Shown here: positions 43,101 through 48,720 of the stretch, one piece after another
How the letters are laid out: each line of letters opens with the position of its first letter
Position numbering within the stretch: the first letter of the stretch is position 1
Assembly: GCF_965363235.1 (NCBI RefSeq)
Contig: NC_134839.1
Coordinates: forward strand, 81,307,410 to 81,371,409
DNA from: Mytilus galloprovincialis
Taxonomy: Eukaryota > Mollusca > Bivalvia > Mytilida > Mytilidae
Direction of reading: 5' to 3'
Length of the DNA stretch: 64,000 bases
Notes under the pieces: model-generated
What the model was told of the DNA's origin: nothing
Seen by the model: the letters and a program-made list of their open reading frames with translations, nothing else
Databases searched by the model: none
Program-made: the position numbers and the translations under genes

Positions 43101-45285
43101 CAAAAGTGCCCGTTTAAAATAGATTTTACTTAGTTTACTTTACAATAAATATATATTTAAATTCTCGAAAGACAATTTTCAGATCCGTGCCAAAGTTTCT
43201 TTTCATAAATTGTTTGTTCAAAAAAAACCAACAAAAAAACCGGGTGATATATATAAACGAAACCGGGTGATTGTGTAGTAACAACATTGACGAAACCGGT
43301 TTATTTTAATTTGACATGACCCTTTTCTTTCGTTCCATACACAGAAATACAATTATTGAGATGCTCATAATAACTAAATTTGCAATCTCCGTGTCAATAT
43401 CTATCTTCCCGTACCTTTCTTTCCGTACAATGTGAACAATTTAACGAGAAATTAAACAATTTCGAGGCAAGGTTCACTCAATTCGTCATTTTGACACGCA
43501 TTTTGACTTATTTCTCCGTTAATATAGAACGGTTGTAGAAAACATTGCATCTCACAATAGAAAATAGTTGTATATGTATATATATTTTTCGATATCATAA
43601 AAAAAATAAAAAAATAAGGAGAAATCTACATTTCTTTTGTCTATTGGTGTTCCGTCATTGTGCCGGATGTTAGATACCATCGAGTCCGAGCAAATTTTGC
43701 CGGTGTGGTTTAGACACAGTGATAATGTCAAGTAAAATCAACATTATCGTGTCAGGTGGCATCGGGCTGTAATAGAAAAAAAAATACGAGAAAAATTCAA
43801 AACGGAGAATCCCTTTTCAAATGGCAAAATCAAAATCTCAAACGAATGAAAAACAACTGTCATTATATTATTGACTTGGCACAGGCATTTTCTAGCACGT
43901 GTTTATTTTAGTTAGCTTAAGCTCTCACGTGTGTGACAGTTAAATAAAATTGACAATTATGTGTTAACAAACACACAGACATAATAGGTACAAATGTACA
44001 AAATAGAATTGTGCAGTTATTCTATTTCCCTTTACAAGCTTTTTATGAAAACCGATGCCATGTATTTTCATTGGTACATCCAAAGACACATTTATCAACT
44101 GACTGATACGGTATTATCTAGGGATAGCCTACATTTTCCTTTTCACAACACTCAATATGTAATGCCAAAAATAGCCGTTTTATGTGCTTTCTCAATAATA
44201 ACATTTCATTATTTGCATAGCTTCTTTTATTTGGATAAATGTTTCTTTAGTCGCTCAATTTTATGTAATATAATTGTCTTCTTACATATATATAGCCACC
44301 GTAACTTGCAATATATGTGGAGACCTTGCTGGTAGAATCCCTTGCTCACAGAGCCTCGTTTTTAAGAACATCACTACAACTACCACTTGTCCGAGTAGCC
44401 AACAGTACTGCATGACTGATGTCCTTCAAGATTCTTCTGGGAACAAAGATATTTTCAAAAGGTATGCGAAATTCTCAATTTTTTCATTTTTATCAATTGT
44501 AATTGTAGAATCTAAAACTGCCAAATCTTAAAACCGCTCTTCTTTACTGAAATATAATACAAACGTAGTATGTGTAGATATATAAAACAGCTAACTTGTG
44601 TCTGTATCGTACAGTTGCATTATAACATGACACTGGAAGCGTAAACGATTCCAAAATGCAAATCGAGATGGCAATGGTCTAACGGTTCTTTTATACAATT
44701 CACGGGACTATACTATATTTAATGTAATATTTCGTCTCTATTAAAACACCATGCACAATTTTATGACTTCATGAAATGAAATGATTTTTTAAAGTTTAAA
44801 ATTTTACGGTTTTACCACAGTTGCTTAAGGTGGATCGGGACTATTCGACTGCGTATAATTTCACTCACGACTTACCATGCACACGAAAAGTTTCTGTCGT
44901 AAATTAACTGTATTTCAGCTTTTTATATTACAGTTTTCGAACAAGTGTCACAACGGTTTTTTGTATTTCGATCAAAATATATCATCACCTCTATTTTCCC
45001 TATCATTTCATTGAAAACGGTACCTTTTATATAAGTGTTTTATTCTCCTTAGTGTCTATACGCCATCAATACTTAATATTATCATTCTGTTTCAGATGTG
45101 TTGATGAAGCTACTTGTCGAACAAAGTGGTTAACAGAATCAGCTGATCAAGATTATTGCTCTAAATATGATGTCGTAAAAAATCCAAATGCATTCGAATG
45201 CCACTTCTGTTGTCATGGTGACTATTGTAATACCGGAATAAAACCGAAAGATTCAGTTTTGGTACAAAAACAGTCAGGCAAATAA
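13031..45285 (+). CDS. Secreted modular Cys-rich protein: two 8-Cys modules, two ShK domains, Ly6/uPAR-like domain (18 exons)
   Basis: Eighteen exons, listed separately, give 1365 coding bases, a whole number of codons, and 454 residues in one frame. Domain order: signal peptide 1-14; eight-cysteine module A C21-C73; Thr/Pro/Ala linker 78-106; module B C116-C167; linkers 172-219; ShK-type domain C226-C268; linker; ShK-type domain C288-C328; Ly6/uPAR-like domain C341-C436 with 12 cysteines; short basic tail. There is no transmembrane segment or GPI-type hydrophobic tail, so it should be fully secreted. I do not recognise this architecture as a named gene. Exon borders are my reading of acceptors, donors and phases; alternative or missed exons are possible, above all in the 9.7-kb fourth intron. 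AATAAA motifs follow at 45345 and 45390. Function unknown; possible roles include mucosal, shell or byssal matrix, or immune secretion. Confidence 0.7.
13155..13256. repeat. (TTC)n microsatellite in intron 1
   Basis: About 100 bp of almost pure TTC/CTT repeat with interruptions near 13196 ('ctttttc') and 13249 ('cgtc'). It starts 84 bp after the exon 1 donor. Confidence 0.95.
13835..13884 (+). CDS. Exon 2: start of module A
   Basis: Acceptor 'ttttatag', donor GTAAGT, phase 1 in and 0 out. Encodes ATTDGLNCFGQFCQGNE. The C-F-G-x-x-C signature recurs in exon 6 (TCFGTTC), identifying both as the first exon of a duplicated module. Confidence 0.7.
14614..14667 (+). CDS. Exon 3: middle of module A
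   Basis: Long T-tract acceptor ('ttttttttcag'), donor GTAAGT, phase 0-0, 18 codons: YCFIKIHEGSGNCVIPHG. Equivalent to exon 7 (C-x13-C), which has the same phases. Confidence 0.75.
14870..15060 (-). repeat. Copy of dispersed repeat B (intron 3)
   Basis: Contains 'gtaccaagtcaggaatatga' and 'aaccagttttaatccacca' in the same order as the copy at 40125-40340, diverged. Confidence 0.5.
15100..15423. repeat. Diverged copy of dispersed repeat C (intron 3)
   Basis: Shows the same order of phrases as 9110-9421 ('acgcctgtccgaagttcgga', 'gaactagtatttactattg', 'cagctgaagtccacctccc') with many changes. Confidence 0.5.
15546..15640. repeat. Partial TTAAGGAGGTTCG element end
   Basis: Starts TTAAGGAGGTTCGAGGGTAC, related to the terminal repeat of the element at 6432-6818. 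No matching opposite end was found close by. Confidence 0.35.
15713..15800 (+). CDS. Exon 4: end of module A, histidine-rich
   Basis: Acceptor 'ttttacag', donor GTAAGT, phase 0-1, 29 codons. It starts HQQGHQQCIGLHHGGDHCYC and ends with the pattern C-x-C-x4-C shared with exon 8. It has seven histidines and four cysteines in 29 residues, which could bind metal; the equivalent exon 8 has no histidines, so this is specific to module A. Confidence 0.75.
16116..16926. repeat. Large inverted repeat around dispersed repeat C (intron 4)
   Basis: The arm at about 16116-16318 is the reverse complement of about 16731-16926; shared phrases include 'gttggcatgacacgg', 'gatggtatgatactaaacc', 'taatctttcaatcag' and 'gagctggcatgtca'. 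Between the arms lies a copy of repeat C (from 'gaaatggggaatgtgtcaaa' at 16345). The simplest reading is that the arm belongs to the same long repeat family as C and that a partial copy sits head to head with a longer one. Non-coding. Confidence 0.6.
16927..17963. other. Part of intron 4, no gene seen
   Basis: AT-rich. A weak copy of dispersed repeat D may lie at 17560-17670 ('ccttggcattgtcagtttat'). Nothing else supported. Confidence 0.35.
17964..18153 (-). mobile_element. tRNA-derived SINE with intact A and B boxes
   Basis: On the minus strand the head reads like a tRNA: an A box TGGTCTAGCGG (18139-18129) and a perfect B box GGTTCGAATCC (18080-18070), the RNA polymerase III internal promoter. 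The downstream body ('aaatttacagatctaacat', 'gggttgatatagacgag') ends in a TA-rich simple-repeat tail at about 17964-17990. The tRNA part would not fold into a complete cloverleaf joined to this tail, so it is a SINE rather than a tRNA gene. A diverged copy in the opposite orientation is at 39480-39625. Confidence 0.8.
18154..19090. other. Part of intron 4, no gene seen
   Basis: AT-rich with short (TA)n tracts near 18330-18350. No coding or repeat structure recognised. Confidence 0.35.
19155..19360. repeat. Direct repeat, copy 1 (intron 4)
   Basis: About 130 bp from 19224 ('gtctccacagagagaatgag') to 19349 ('ggggtctatcaaactgg') is repeated at 20628-20745 with over 90% identity by eye. It is GC-richer than its surroundings. 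The copies are about 1.4 kb apart in direct orientation. Confidence 0.7.
20130..20530. repeat. Degenerate tandem array ('gaaaatgctataaaaatgat')
   Basis: Repeats of 'gaatgctataaaaa' with 'taatcagt(g/a)ttcaaatta' recur about ten times at irregular intervals, often near 40-50 bp. It lies between the two direct repeats at 19.2 and 20.7 kb, so the three may form one element. Confidence 0.7.
20576..20760. repeat. Direct repeat, copy 2 (intron 4)
   Basis: Matches copy 1 from 'tttccacagagaggatgaga' to 'ggggtctatcaaaactggct'. The short open frame here is not preserved in copy 1, so it is not a gene. Confidence 0.7.
20761..22180. other. Part of intron 4, no gene seen
   Basis: AT-rich; (AT)n microsatellite at about 21802-21820. 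No supported coding region. Confidence 0.35.
22181..22450 (+). repeat. Copy of dispersed repeat B (intron 4)
   Basis: Contains 'gtcatattcctgacttggta', 'ggattaaacctggttctata' and 'ctctcactttgatgacagtc'. Other copies are at 7561/8749, 14870, 32800, 40125, 43780 and 48117. Confidence 0.6.
22451..23130. other. Part of intron 4, no gene seen
   Basis: AT-rich; includes an (AAT)n tract near 22945-22960. No feature supported. Confidence 0.35.
23131..23770 (-). mobile_element. Retroelement 3' end with dispersed repeat D
   Basis: On the minus strand 23643-23437 encodes a stretch (YSRACISYHDFLDRGLLLTR..., SSLRKFYGRHHELVDRYGI) like the C-terminal tail I associate with a family of bivalve reverse-transcriptase elements. 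Downstream of it, 23360-23135 is the non-coding repeat D ('gggacgaaagataccaaagg', 'gacaacgccatggctaaaaa'). The arrangement suggests that repeat D is the 3' untranslated region of this retroelement. The reverse-transcriptase core is missing, so it is a truncated copy. Class uncertain; possibly Penelope-like. Confidence 0.55.
23771..25511. other. End of intron 4, no gene seen
   Basis: AT-rich with no supported coding. The phrase 'gacgcgtatttctttgatca' at 25035 resembles a common bivalve repeat, but too little is present to call. Confidence 0.35.
25512..25598 (+). CDS. Exon 5: Thr/Pro/Ala linker
   Basis: Acceptor 'tttttttcag' after a long T tract, donor GTAAAT, phase 1-1, 29 codons. It encodes VRQEATPGPTNAPPIATAAP and continues Val/Thr-rich. 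The composition is that of an O-glycosylated mucin-type spacer between module A and module B. A second AG four bases later would shift the frame, and that frame would make a Gln/Leu-rich segment unlike the other linkers, so the first AG is preferred. Confidence 0.75.
25630..26740. other. Intron 5, left part, no gene seen
   Basis: AT-rich sequence with a poly-T run at 26503-26517; no supported feature. Confidence 0.35.
26745..28304 (-). pseudogene. Truncated, internally deleted LINE (L1/Tx1-like reverse transcriptase), intron 5
   Basis: On the minus strand 28304-27726 encodes the linker before a LINE reverse transcriptase (REKWVEYGEKNNAYFLGLEK...). After a frameshift at the T-run near 27757-27766, 27634-26993 continues with the RT start: KAPGLDGLTVEFYQMFW, LLFKKGDN, LDNYRPISLLNVDLKLLS and the FVDFTKAFDSLEW box. 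Soon after, the sequence jumps to a C-terminal zinc-finger-like CNVCNEEEDYNHFFISC. The central RT including the catalytic YADD-type box is absent, so there is an internal deletion of several hundred codons. The endonuclease is also missing (5' truncation). The element is antisense to the host gene. Confidence 0.85.
28861..28916 (+). CDS. Exon 6: start of module B
   Basis: Acceptor 'attttttcag', donor GTAAGT, phase 1-0. Encodes AVPRIEVFTCFGTTCITPK, equivalent to exon 2. The acceptor is a tandem NAGNAG (cagcag): using the second AG would delete one alanine without changing frame. Confidence 0.7.
29620..29682 (+). CDS. Exon 7: middle of module B
   Basis: Acceptor 'catttttag', donor GTAAGT, phase 0-0, 21 codons: VCRVMFVNAIPISGSCELPK then A. 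Equivalent to exon 3. Confidence 0.7.
29795..29990 (+). pseudogene. Reverse-transcriptase fragment (intron 7)
   Basis: Plus-strand codons read AGSSKCSTEPLSNSLKTISS and later YGTNFYWSDVNLM, which fits the segment following the 'PKLHK' region of Penelope-like or related reverse transcriptases. It is short and broken by stops, and may be the continuation of the type of element seen at 35640-36000. Confidence 0.5.
30000..30979. other. Intron 7, mostly unremarkable
   Basis: No gene. The stretch at about 30655-30770 is a diverged copy of repeat D ('tatgagtttgaatgcccatt'). The 8-bp target repeat ATAAATGT lies at 30972-30979. Confidence 0.4.
30980..31153. mobile_element. 174-bp near-palindromic MITE with 8-bp target duplication
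   Basis: The ends are ACGGAAGCGTATTAGCGCCA and its exact reverse complement; the arms continue through 'cacattttttttt' and then an imperfect inner palindrome built on AACGCAAA. It is flanked on both sides by the exact direct repeat ATAAATGT (30972-30979 and 31154-31161). An 8-bp duplication is usual for hAT elements, and some other superfamilies share it. It could fold into one long hairpin in the intron transcript. Confidence 0.85.
31162..31931. other. End of intron 7, no feature seen
   Basis: AT-rich, nothing recognised. Confidence 0.35.
31932..32007 (+). CDS. Exon 8: end of module B
   Basis: Acceptor 'atgtattttag', donor GTAAGA, phase 0-1, 25 codons plus one base. Encodes NVIGCIPPPSSGDCNCDSRL then CTGII. 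The C-x8-C-x-C-x4-C pattern matches exon 4. Confidence 0.7.
32625..32654 (+). CDS. Exon 9: linker microexon
   Basis: Acceptor 'tattgcag', donor GTAATG, 30 bases, phase 1-1: DTLTTQATSQ. Thr/Gln-rich spacer; removing it keeps frame. Confidence 0.65.
32800..33010 (+). repeat. Copy of dispersed repeat B (intron 9)
   Basis: Contains 'aacacatcaaacgaatagta', 'ttaattaaacctggttgtat' and 'tcacttgtatgatagtcgt', a diverged copy. Confidence 0.55.
33011..33771. other. Intron 9, no further feature
   Basis: AT-rich, nothing supported. Confidence 0.35.
33772..33816 (+). CDS. Exon 10: linker microexon
   Basis: Acceptor 'ttactctctag', donor GTAAGT, 45 bases, phase 1-1: ASTATTPMAATDAVT. Thr/Ala-rich. Nearby AGs ('ctag', 'acag') offer alternative acceptors: using the AG at 33774-33775 would shift the frame, and the one at 33779-33780 also would. 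Confidence 0.65.
34190..34970. repeat. Satellite-like dispersed repeat (intron 10)
   Basis: Starts near 'tttttgttgtgtcacctgcg' and contains two to three diverged tandem units of about 150-190 bp. Each has a 'catggttca/catggatca' phrase, a 'tgttaagttttt' phrase and a 'tatatttcgtgcatggaa' phrase (34375, 34505, 34655; 34585, 34725, 34880). No coding. Confidence 0.55.
35098..35139 (+). CDS. Exon 11: linker microexon
   Basis: Acceptor 'tgtctttcag', donor GTTAGT, 42 bases, phase 1-1: DQVTTIGLTSTVSD. Thr/Ser-rich spacer. Confidence 0.6.
35280..36010 (+). pseudogene. Penelope-like reverse-transcriptase fragment (intron 11)
   Basis: At 35636-35998 an open stretch reads KPRDSDFLPSLYEKHDVAPA (then DKTSNN) and ends DYENLPSFYWITKFYKILNK. 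The sequence 'APADK...NN' followed about 70 residues later by 'LP.(Y/F)YW..K.(H/Y)K' is typical of the N-terminal part of Penelope-like and related reverse transcriptases. The catalytic core is absent. Upstream 35280-35630 is likely the degraded start. It lies in the sense orientation of the host gene. Confidence 0.6.
36011..36648. other. End of intron 11, no feature seen
   Basis: AT-rich; no further coding or repeat recognised. Confidence 0.35.
36649..36672 (+). CDS. Exon 12: putative 24-base linker microexon
   Basis: Acceptor 'cattgattttag', donor GTACTG (weak), phase 1-1, eight codons: EFGNRPTN. The following intron would be only 123 bases. The weak donor makes this the least certain of the linker exons; omitting it leaves the frame intact. 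Confidence 0.4.
36796..36945 (+). CDS. Exon 13: first ShK-type domain
   Basis: Acceptor 'tgttatag', donor GTAGGT, phase 1-1, 150 bases. Starts GTTPLTLCADLEDAKFNC; six cysteines with spacing x9, x9, x14, x3, x2, ending CPKFCNLC, the usual ShK end. The exon carries the whole domain, so the domain is an independently movable unit. Confidence 0.75.
37779..37814 (+). CDS. Exon 14: linker microexon
   Basis: Acceptor 'aatttttttcag', donor GTAAGT, 36 bases, phase 1-1: VNGTAPTQSTLT. It carries one N-glycosylation sequon (NGT) and is Thr-rich. Confidence 0.65.
37815..39076. other. Intron 14, no feature seen
   Basis: AT-rich; no supported gene, repeat array or mobile element. Confidence 0.35.
39077..39232 (+). 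CDS. Exon 15: second ShK-type domain
   Basis: Acceptor 'aaattatag', donor GTATGT, phase 1-1, 156 bases. Starts GTTTLPPCSDHDPRC; six cysteines with spacing x6, x9, x15, x3, x2, ending CPLTCNYC and then TEYY. It shares the GTTxL start with exon 13, indicating duplication of the whole exon. Confidence 0.75.
39480..39720 (+). mobile_element. Diverged tRNA-derived SINE (intron 15)
   Basis: The head has an A-box-like TGGCCCAGTGAGG (39489-39501) and a decayed B box GAGTTAAAATCC (39553-39564). The region 'cgatatctcagtagcacgag' to 'cagattaaacatcgttgtg' matches the SINE at 17964-18153 in the opposite orientation, so both belong to one family; this copy is older. Confidence 0.6.
39822..39833 (+). CDS. 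Exon 16: putative 12-base microexon
   Basis: A strong T-rich acceptor ('catttttttcag') and a consensus donor GTAAGT enclose only CCTTATTGAACC. It is phase 1-1 and would insert four residues (A-L-L-N) between the second ShK domain and the Ly6-like domain. Including or skipping it keeps the frame and only changes the joining codon (Pro or Ala). Without transcript data it could be a chance pairing of splice signals. Confidence 0.4.
40125..40340 (-). repeat. Uninterrupted copy of dispersed repeat B (intron 16)
   Basis: Runs from 'gactgtcatcaaagtgagag' through 'aaccaggtttaatccatcat' and 'gtaccaagtcaggaatatga' to 'cagtatttttgtgatttta'. It serves as the reference copy for the repeat split at 7625/8749. 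Confidence 0.65.
40536..43721. mobile_element. 3.2-kb non-autonomous element with ~490-bp terminal inverted repeats (intron 16)
   Basis: The left arm (40536 to about 41025) and right arm (about 43235 to 43721) are reverse complements at roughly 90% or better. Both start CACTGTGTCTAAACCACACC from the outside. Each arm ends inside with several copies of ACCCGGTTTCGTC (40950-41025 and 43237-43305), possible protein-binding repeats. ATAAT flanks both ends (40531-40535 and 43722-43726), which may be a 5-bp target duplication. The 2.2-kb interior has no transposase; it holds a partial copy of dispersed repeat C at 41828-41995. A CAC(T/A)(G/A)TG start with a 5-bp duplication would fit the Transib/RAG-like superfamily, but this is only a suggestion. 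Confidence 0.8.
41828..41995. repeat. Partial dispersed repeat C nested in the 3.2-kb element
   Basis: Contains 'cgacaacaacccgaccatag' and 'gaagcgagaaactcccgcat', matching 16362-16510. It must have inserted after, or been carried with, the host element. Confidence 0.65.
43780..43945 (+). repeat. Copy of dispersed repeat B (intron 16)
   Basis: Contains 'aaatggcaaaatcaaaatct', 'tgacttggcacaggcatttt' and 'agctctcacgtgtgtgacag'; diverged, just right of the 3.2-kb element. Confidence 0.55.
44296..44461 (+). CDS. Exon 17: first half of the Ly6/uPAR-like domain
   Basis: Acceptor 'catatatatag', donor GTATGC, phase 1-2. Encodes TVTCNICGDLAGRIPC, then an Asn-Ile-Thr sequon in a Thr-rich stretch, and TTCPSSQQYCMTD. 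The C-x2-C start and the C-x6-C pair are typical of the first fingers of Ly6/uPAR (LU) three-finger domains. Confidence 0.7.
45096..45285 (+). CDS. Exon 18: second half of the Ly6/uPAR-like domain and stop
   Basis: Acceptor 'attctgtttcag', phase 2 in, TAA at 45283-45285. Encodes CVDEATCRTKW and ends with FECHFCCHGDYCN, the diagnostic C-x2-CC-x4-CN end of LU domains. The 18-residue basic tail that follows has no hydrophobic GPI signal, unlike membrane-anchored Ly6 proteins, so the product should be soluble. Confidence 0.75.
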
Positions 45286-45400
45286 AAATAAAACCCAAAA
45301 AGTTATGATGTTTTAGGAAATGTGTTTGTGTCGTATGATTCTAAAATAAAGTGAAACCTAGATTATCGAAATTATTTAACTGATTTGTAAATAAAACTAT
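45286..45400 (+). terminator. Probable polyadenylation region of the large gene
   Basis: AATAAA motifs at 45345-45350 and 45390-45395 lie 60-105 bases after the stop. Another overlaps the stop codon region near 45281. A short 3' untranslated region is therefore likely. Confidence 0.5.
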
Positions 45401-46510
45401 ATACTTCAGTTTCCTTACATTAATTCAAAATTTGGGAAACAAAAGTCGAAATATAACTGCCGAATTCCTATTCCTTTTTCGCCGCTGAAAAAAAATACAA
45501 AAAATATTAAGGTTACTACTCTTTTTGTCAAAGTTGAACCAAGGTTGGTTTGAATATACTTGTATAGCTTTTAGAGTATTCTTGTCCATGCATCCTCAGC
45601 TTTCAAATTTTCAGGTTTGAATTAGCAAACAGTTTCGGACATCCCAAATTCATAAATTGTATTTCATTATCTAGCACTTGGTTGATACCTTAGCTCATTA
45701 GCCAGGACCACACTACTGATATGAGTTATTCCATATCTTTCTGATATGGACTATATATCGCCCAGTTGATACGCTATATGCAGCTTGTATATCCTACCAT
45801 GATTACCTAATAACTCCATGTATCCTCTGATCCTTTTCAGTCATACTGCTCCTTGGGCATGTAAAATACTTTACATCCTTGGCTTCCACAAATTAAATGT
45901 GAACGTTTCTAATAAAGTTAAATCCTCCTTTGAAGAGCGGCTCAGCCAATTTAGGATTTCGAAATGAATAATTTTCATTGTTTATAGTTTGATTTTTACA
46001 GTTAATGTCTTTCTTAATCATCACCCTTTGGTTGATTGTTATCGAATATTTGTGGCATAGATTACCACGAATGAGTTCCTATTTCCATAGCCATAATTAG
46101 CTATTACTCGGTTGTAGCAAACCTGAATCTGAATTATCACCGTATCTTTACTAACAACAATTACCAAAACGAATGCATCAAGTGTAGCAGAAACTCATCA
46201 CCACCAAAACCATTTCAGAAATAGAAAATACAGAAAAAACATTGCAACAACTATATTTTTTTTTTTGCAGTACTTAAACATATACATTCATTACATATAA
46301 GAGCACATGAGACAACTAGTGATATTTCATACACCTGCAAGTTGTCACTGCTACTAATTTAATTCACGAATGTCATGTTATACAGGAGTCATTTTGTAGT
46401 ATGTGCTTAATGCTGATCGTATGAGTCAATTGTTCATATTTAAGCTGTCTCTCTATGCAAGGTCTTTATTCTTTTCACTTAGGTAAATGGTAATAATTAT
46501 ACTCAAAATT
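45401..46510. other. Intergenic, no feature seen
   Basis: AT-rich spacer after the large gene. No gene, tandem array or mobile-element end recognised. Confidence 0.4.
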
Positions 46511-46512
46511 AA

Positions 46513-47680
46513 CCAGGTGCTCCGCAGGGCGCAGCTTTATACGACCACAGAGGTCGAACTCTGAACAGTTGGGGCAAGTATGGACACAACATTCAAGCTT
46601 GATACAGCTCTGAATTTGGATTGTGATCAGTTCTTGACATATTATGAGTTACTGACACAAAACAAATGTCAAGATCTAACAAATCTATTATGCAATATTG
46701 TGCACTTAAAGATTTCTTCTTCAAACTTTTCAAAAATTTAGAATTTGAGAAACTTGGGGGAAAAAAATGAAAACTACTACTACCACCCTTTTTTGGCAAT
46801 CAGTCCAAAACCTGACATTTCTTTATACATTATTCACACAAGTGTGTGAGGGAGGTAAATCCGATCATACCAAACATTATATGTTAAGTGTTTTTTTAAT
46901 TACCTCCCTTACACTGCTTTTAATTTGTCTTAATTGTCCATTGACCAGAAAAACCTTGTTTCCGCCCTTTTTTGCCCCTAATTCCAAACTATTTTTAACA
47001 ATAACCCCCAAAGTCATTACTAACCATCCCTTATTGGTATGGAAACTTGTGGTATAATTTAAGAGAGATTCGTCCACTTAAACACACAAGTTATTGTTTG
47101 AAAACTGCAAAAATACTTATTTCGTGCCCCCTTTTTGCCCCTAATTCCGATACTATTGGGACCATAACCCCCAAAATAAATCCGAAGCTTCCTTTGGTGG
47201 TATTGAACCTTCTGGTAAAAATTTATAGTGATCCATTTACTAATTTTAAAGTTATTGTCCGAAAACCTAGTTTTTCCCCCTAATTTCGCCTTTTTTTTGC
47301 CCCTAATTCCAAAACATTTTGAGTCATAATCCCCTTAAGTCATAACTAACCATCCCTTCATGGTATAGAAACTTGTGGTATAATTTTTAGAGAGATTCAT
47401 ACACTTAAACACAAGTTATTGTTTGAAAACTACAAAAATGCTTTTTTGGACCCCTTTTTGGCCCCTAATTCCTAACCTATTGGGACCATATAACCCCCAA
47501 AAGCAATCCCAACCTTCCTTTAGTGGTATTGAACCTTCTAGTAAAAATTTATAGAGATCCATTCACTAAATCTTAAGTTATTGTCCAGAAACTAAATGCG
47601 TCTTTGGACGACACAGACAACGACATGATAACATTATACGATGCCAAAAAAATTTTGCGGTCGTATAAAAACTGGTGGTG
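46513..47680. mobile_element. Satellite-core dispersed element with short inverted ends
   Basis: Starts 'ggtgctccgcagggcgcagc' with TTTATACGACCACAGA, and ends near 47650-47670 with the opposing TTGCGGTCGTATAAA, giving an 11-bp inverted match. Between them lie two tandem units of about 320-330 bp (about 46967-47295 and 47296-47605). Each runs from 'tttgcccctaattcc' through 'ttattgtttgaaaact' to 'aagttattgtcc'. Before the end is a 'ggacgacacagacaacgac' phrase. Non-coding; the short reading frames inside are not conserved between the two units. Confidence 0.7.
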
Positions 47681-48116
47681 CGTAATGACCTTAAAAGATT
47701 CAAGACTAAGGAAAATATTTTATCATATTCTATGCAGGAGCTCCTGATACAAAATGAGTGGGAACATTCAAAATTAAACATTCAACACCAAAAATTAACA
47801 TTGAGGAATAAACAGCATCAAAATAGAAAGGACATATGAGCATTTTATGGCAAATATTCTGAGAAAAAGATTTATAAGATAACAAGGACGTCATATAAAA
47901 TCATCAGACAAATAAAACAACACTCAACTTCTTGGCTAGGGCAGGTAATCCTGGGACACAGTTGTCTTTGAAATATTAAGGCGGAAAGCAATGTCTTCAA
48001 AATGTAGATTTAGTCTGAGCTTACAATTTGGTTATTACTTTTTAACAAATCATGATTTAACTTCATAAAATTTTTATTCATTCTTTTTATATTAAAACTG
48101 ACTAAACTGAGGTTAA

Positions 48117-48265
48117 AAGTAAAATCACAAAAAATACTGAACTCTGCGGAAAATTCAAAATGGAAAGTCCCTATTCAAATGGCAGAATAAAATGGTAAAA
48201 CACATCAAACGAATGGACACCAGTCATATTCCTGACTTGGTACAGGCATTTTCAACAGTGAAAGA
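48117..48265 (+). repeat. Copy of dispersed repeat B
   Basis: Contains 'tactgaactctgcggaaaat', 'gcagaataaaatggtaaaac' and 'tcctgacttggtacaggcat'. The best preserved plus-strand copy of the left half of this family. Confidence 0.65.
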
Positions 48266-48369
48266 ACAGACTATTATTGTCATCACAAGAATTTCTCAAC
48301 ACGAGATTTGAAACCCATGCATATTATTTTAAAGATTTTTTCACCATGAAACATTTCTTTGCATCCAGA

Positions 48370-48720
48370 CGATGTCGCAGCTAAATAATGTTACATTTCC
48401 ATTCTGTCAATCTTTTTTGAATTTTCTTGGGAGTTGTTTTTACTTCTTAACCTTCTGGGAGTACCTGAGATCACCTCTGGTTTTATGTGGTAATTTTGTT
48501 GCTCAATCATATATGGCTATATTGTGTTTGTTTTCTATTGTTTGTCCTTTTGGTCTTTTCCGTTTTGGACATGGCATTTTAGTTTGTTTTTGACTTGTGA
48601 GTTTCAATGTCTCTTTAGTATCTTTTACCTCTCTCCAGTCTGAAACCAGGAACCTTTCATCCAGTGCCTGCCATTGGTGGCTGCCATATTTTTGTTTTCT
48701 TCATTATTGTGGAATGAATC
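48370..48720 (+). repeat. Dispersed repeat D copy
   Basis: The sequence 'gggagtacctgagatcacct' through 'ggacatggcattttagtttg' to 'gtatcttttacctct' is the reverse complement, diverged, of 23135-23340. It continues into 'ccagtgcctgccattggtgg'. Confidence 0.55.

Noticed and set aside
40536..43721. Firm assignment of the large TIR element to the RAG/Transib superfamily
   Set aside because: Only the end motif and a doubtful 5-bp duplication point that way; no transposase is present and the flanking ATAAT can be read as imperfect TIR.
46593..47283. Open frames on both strands at 46.6-47.3 kb
   Set aside because: They fall in the satellite-core element and differ between its two tandem units.
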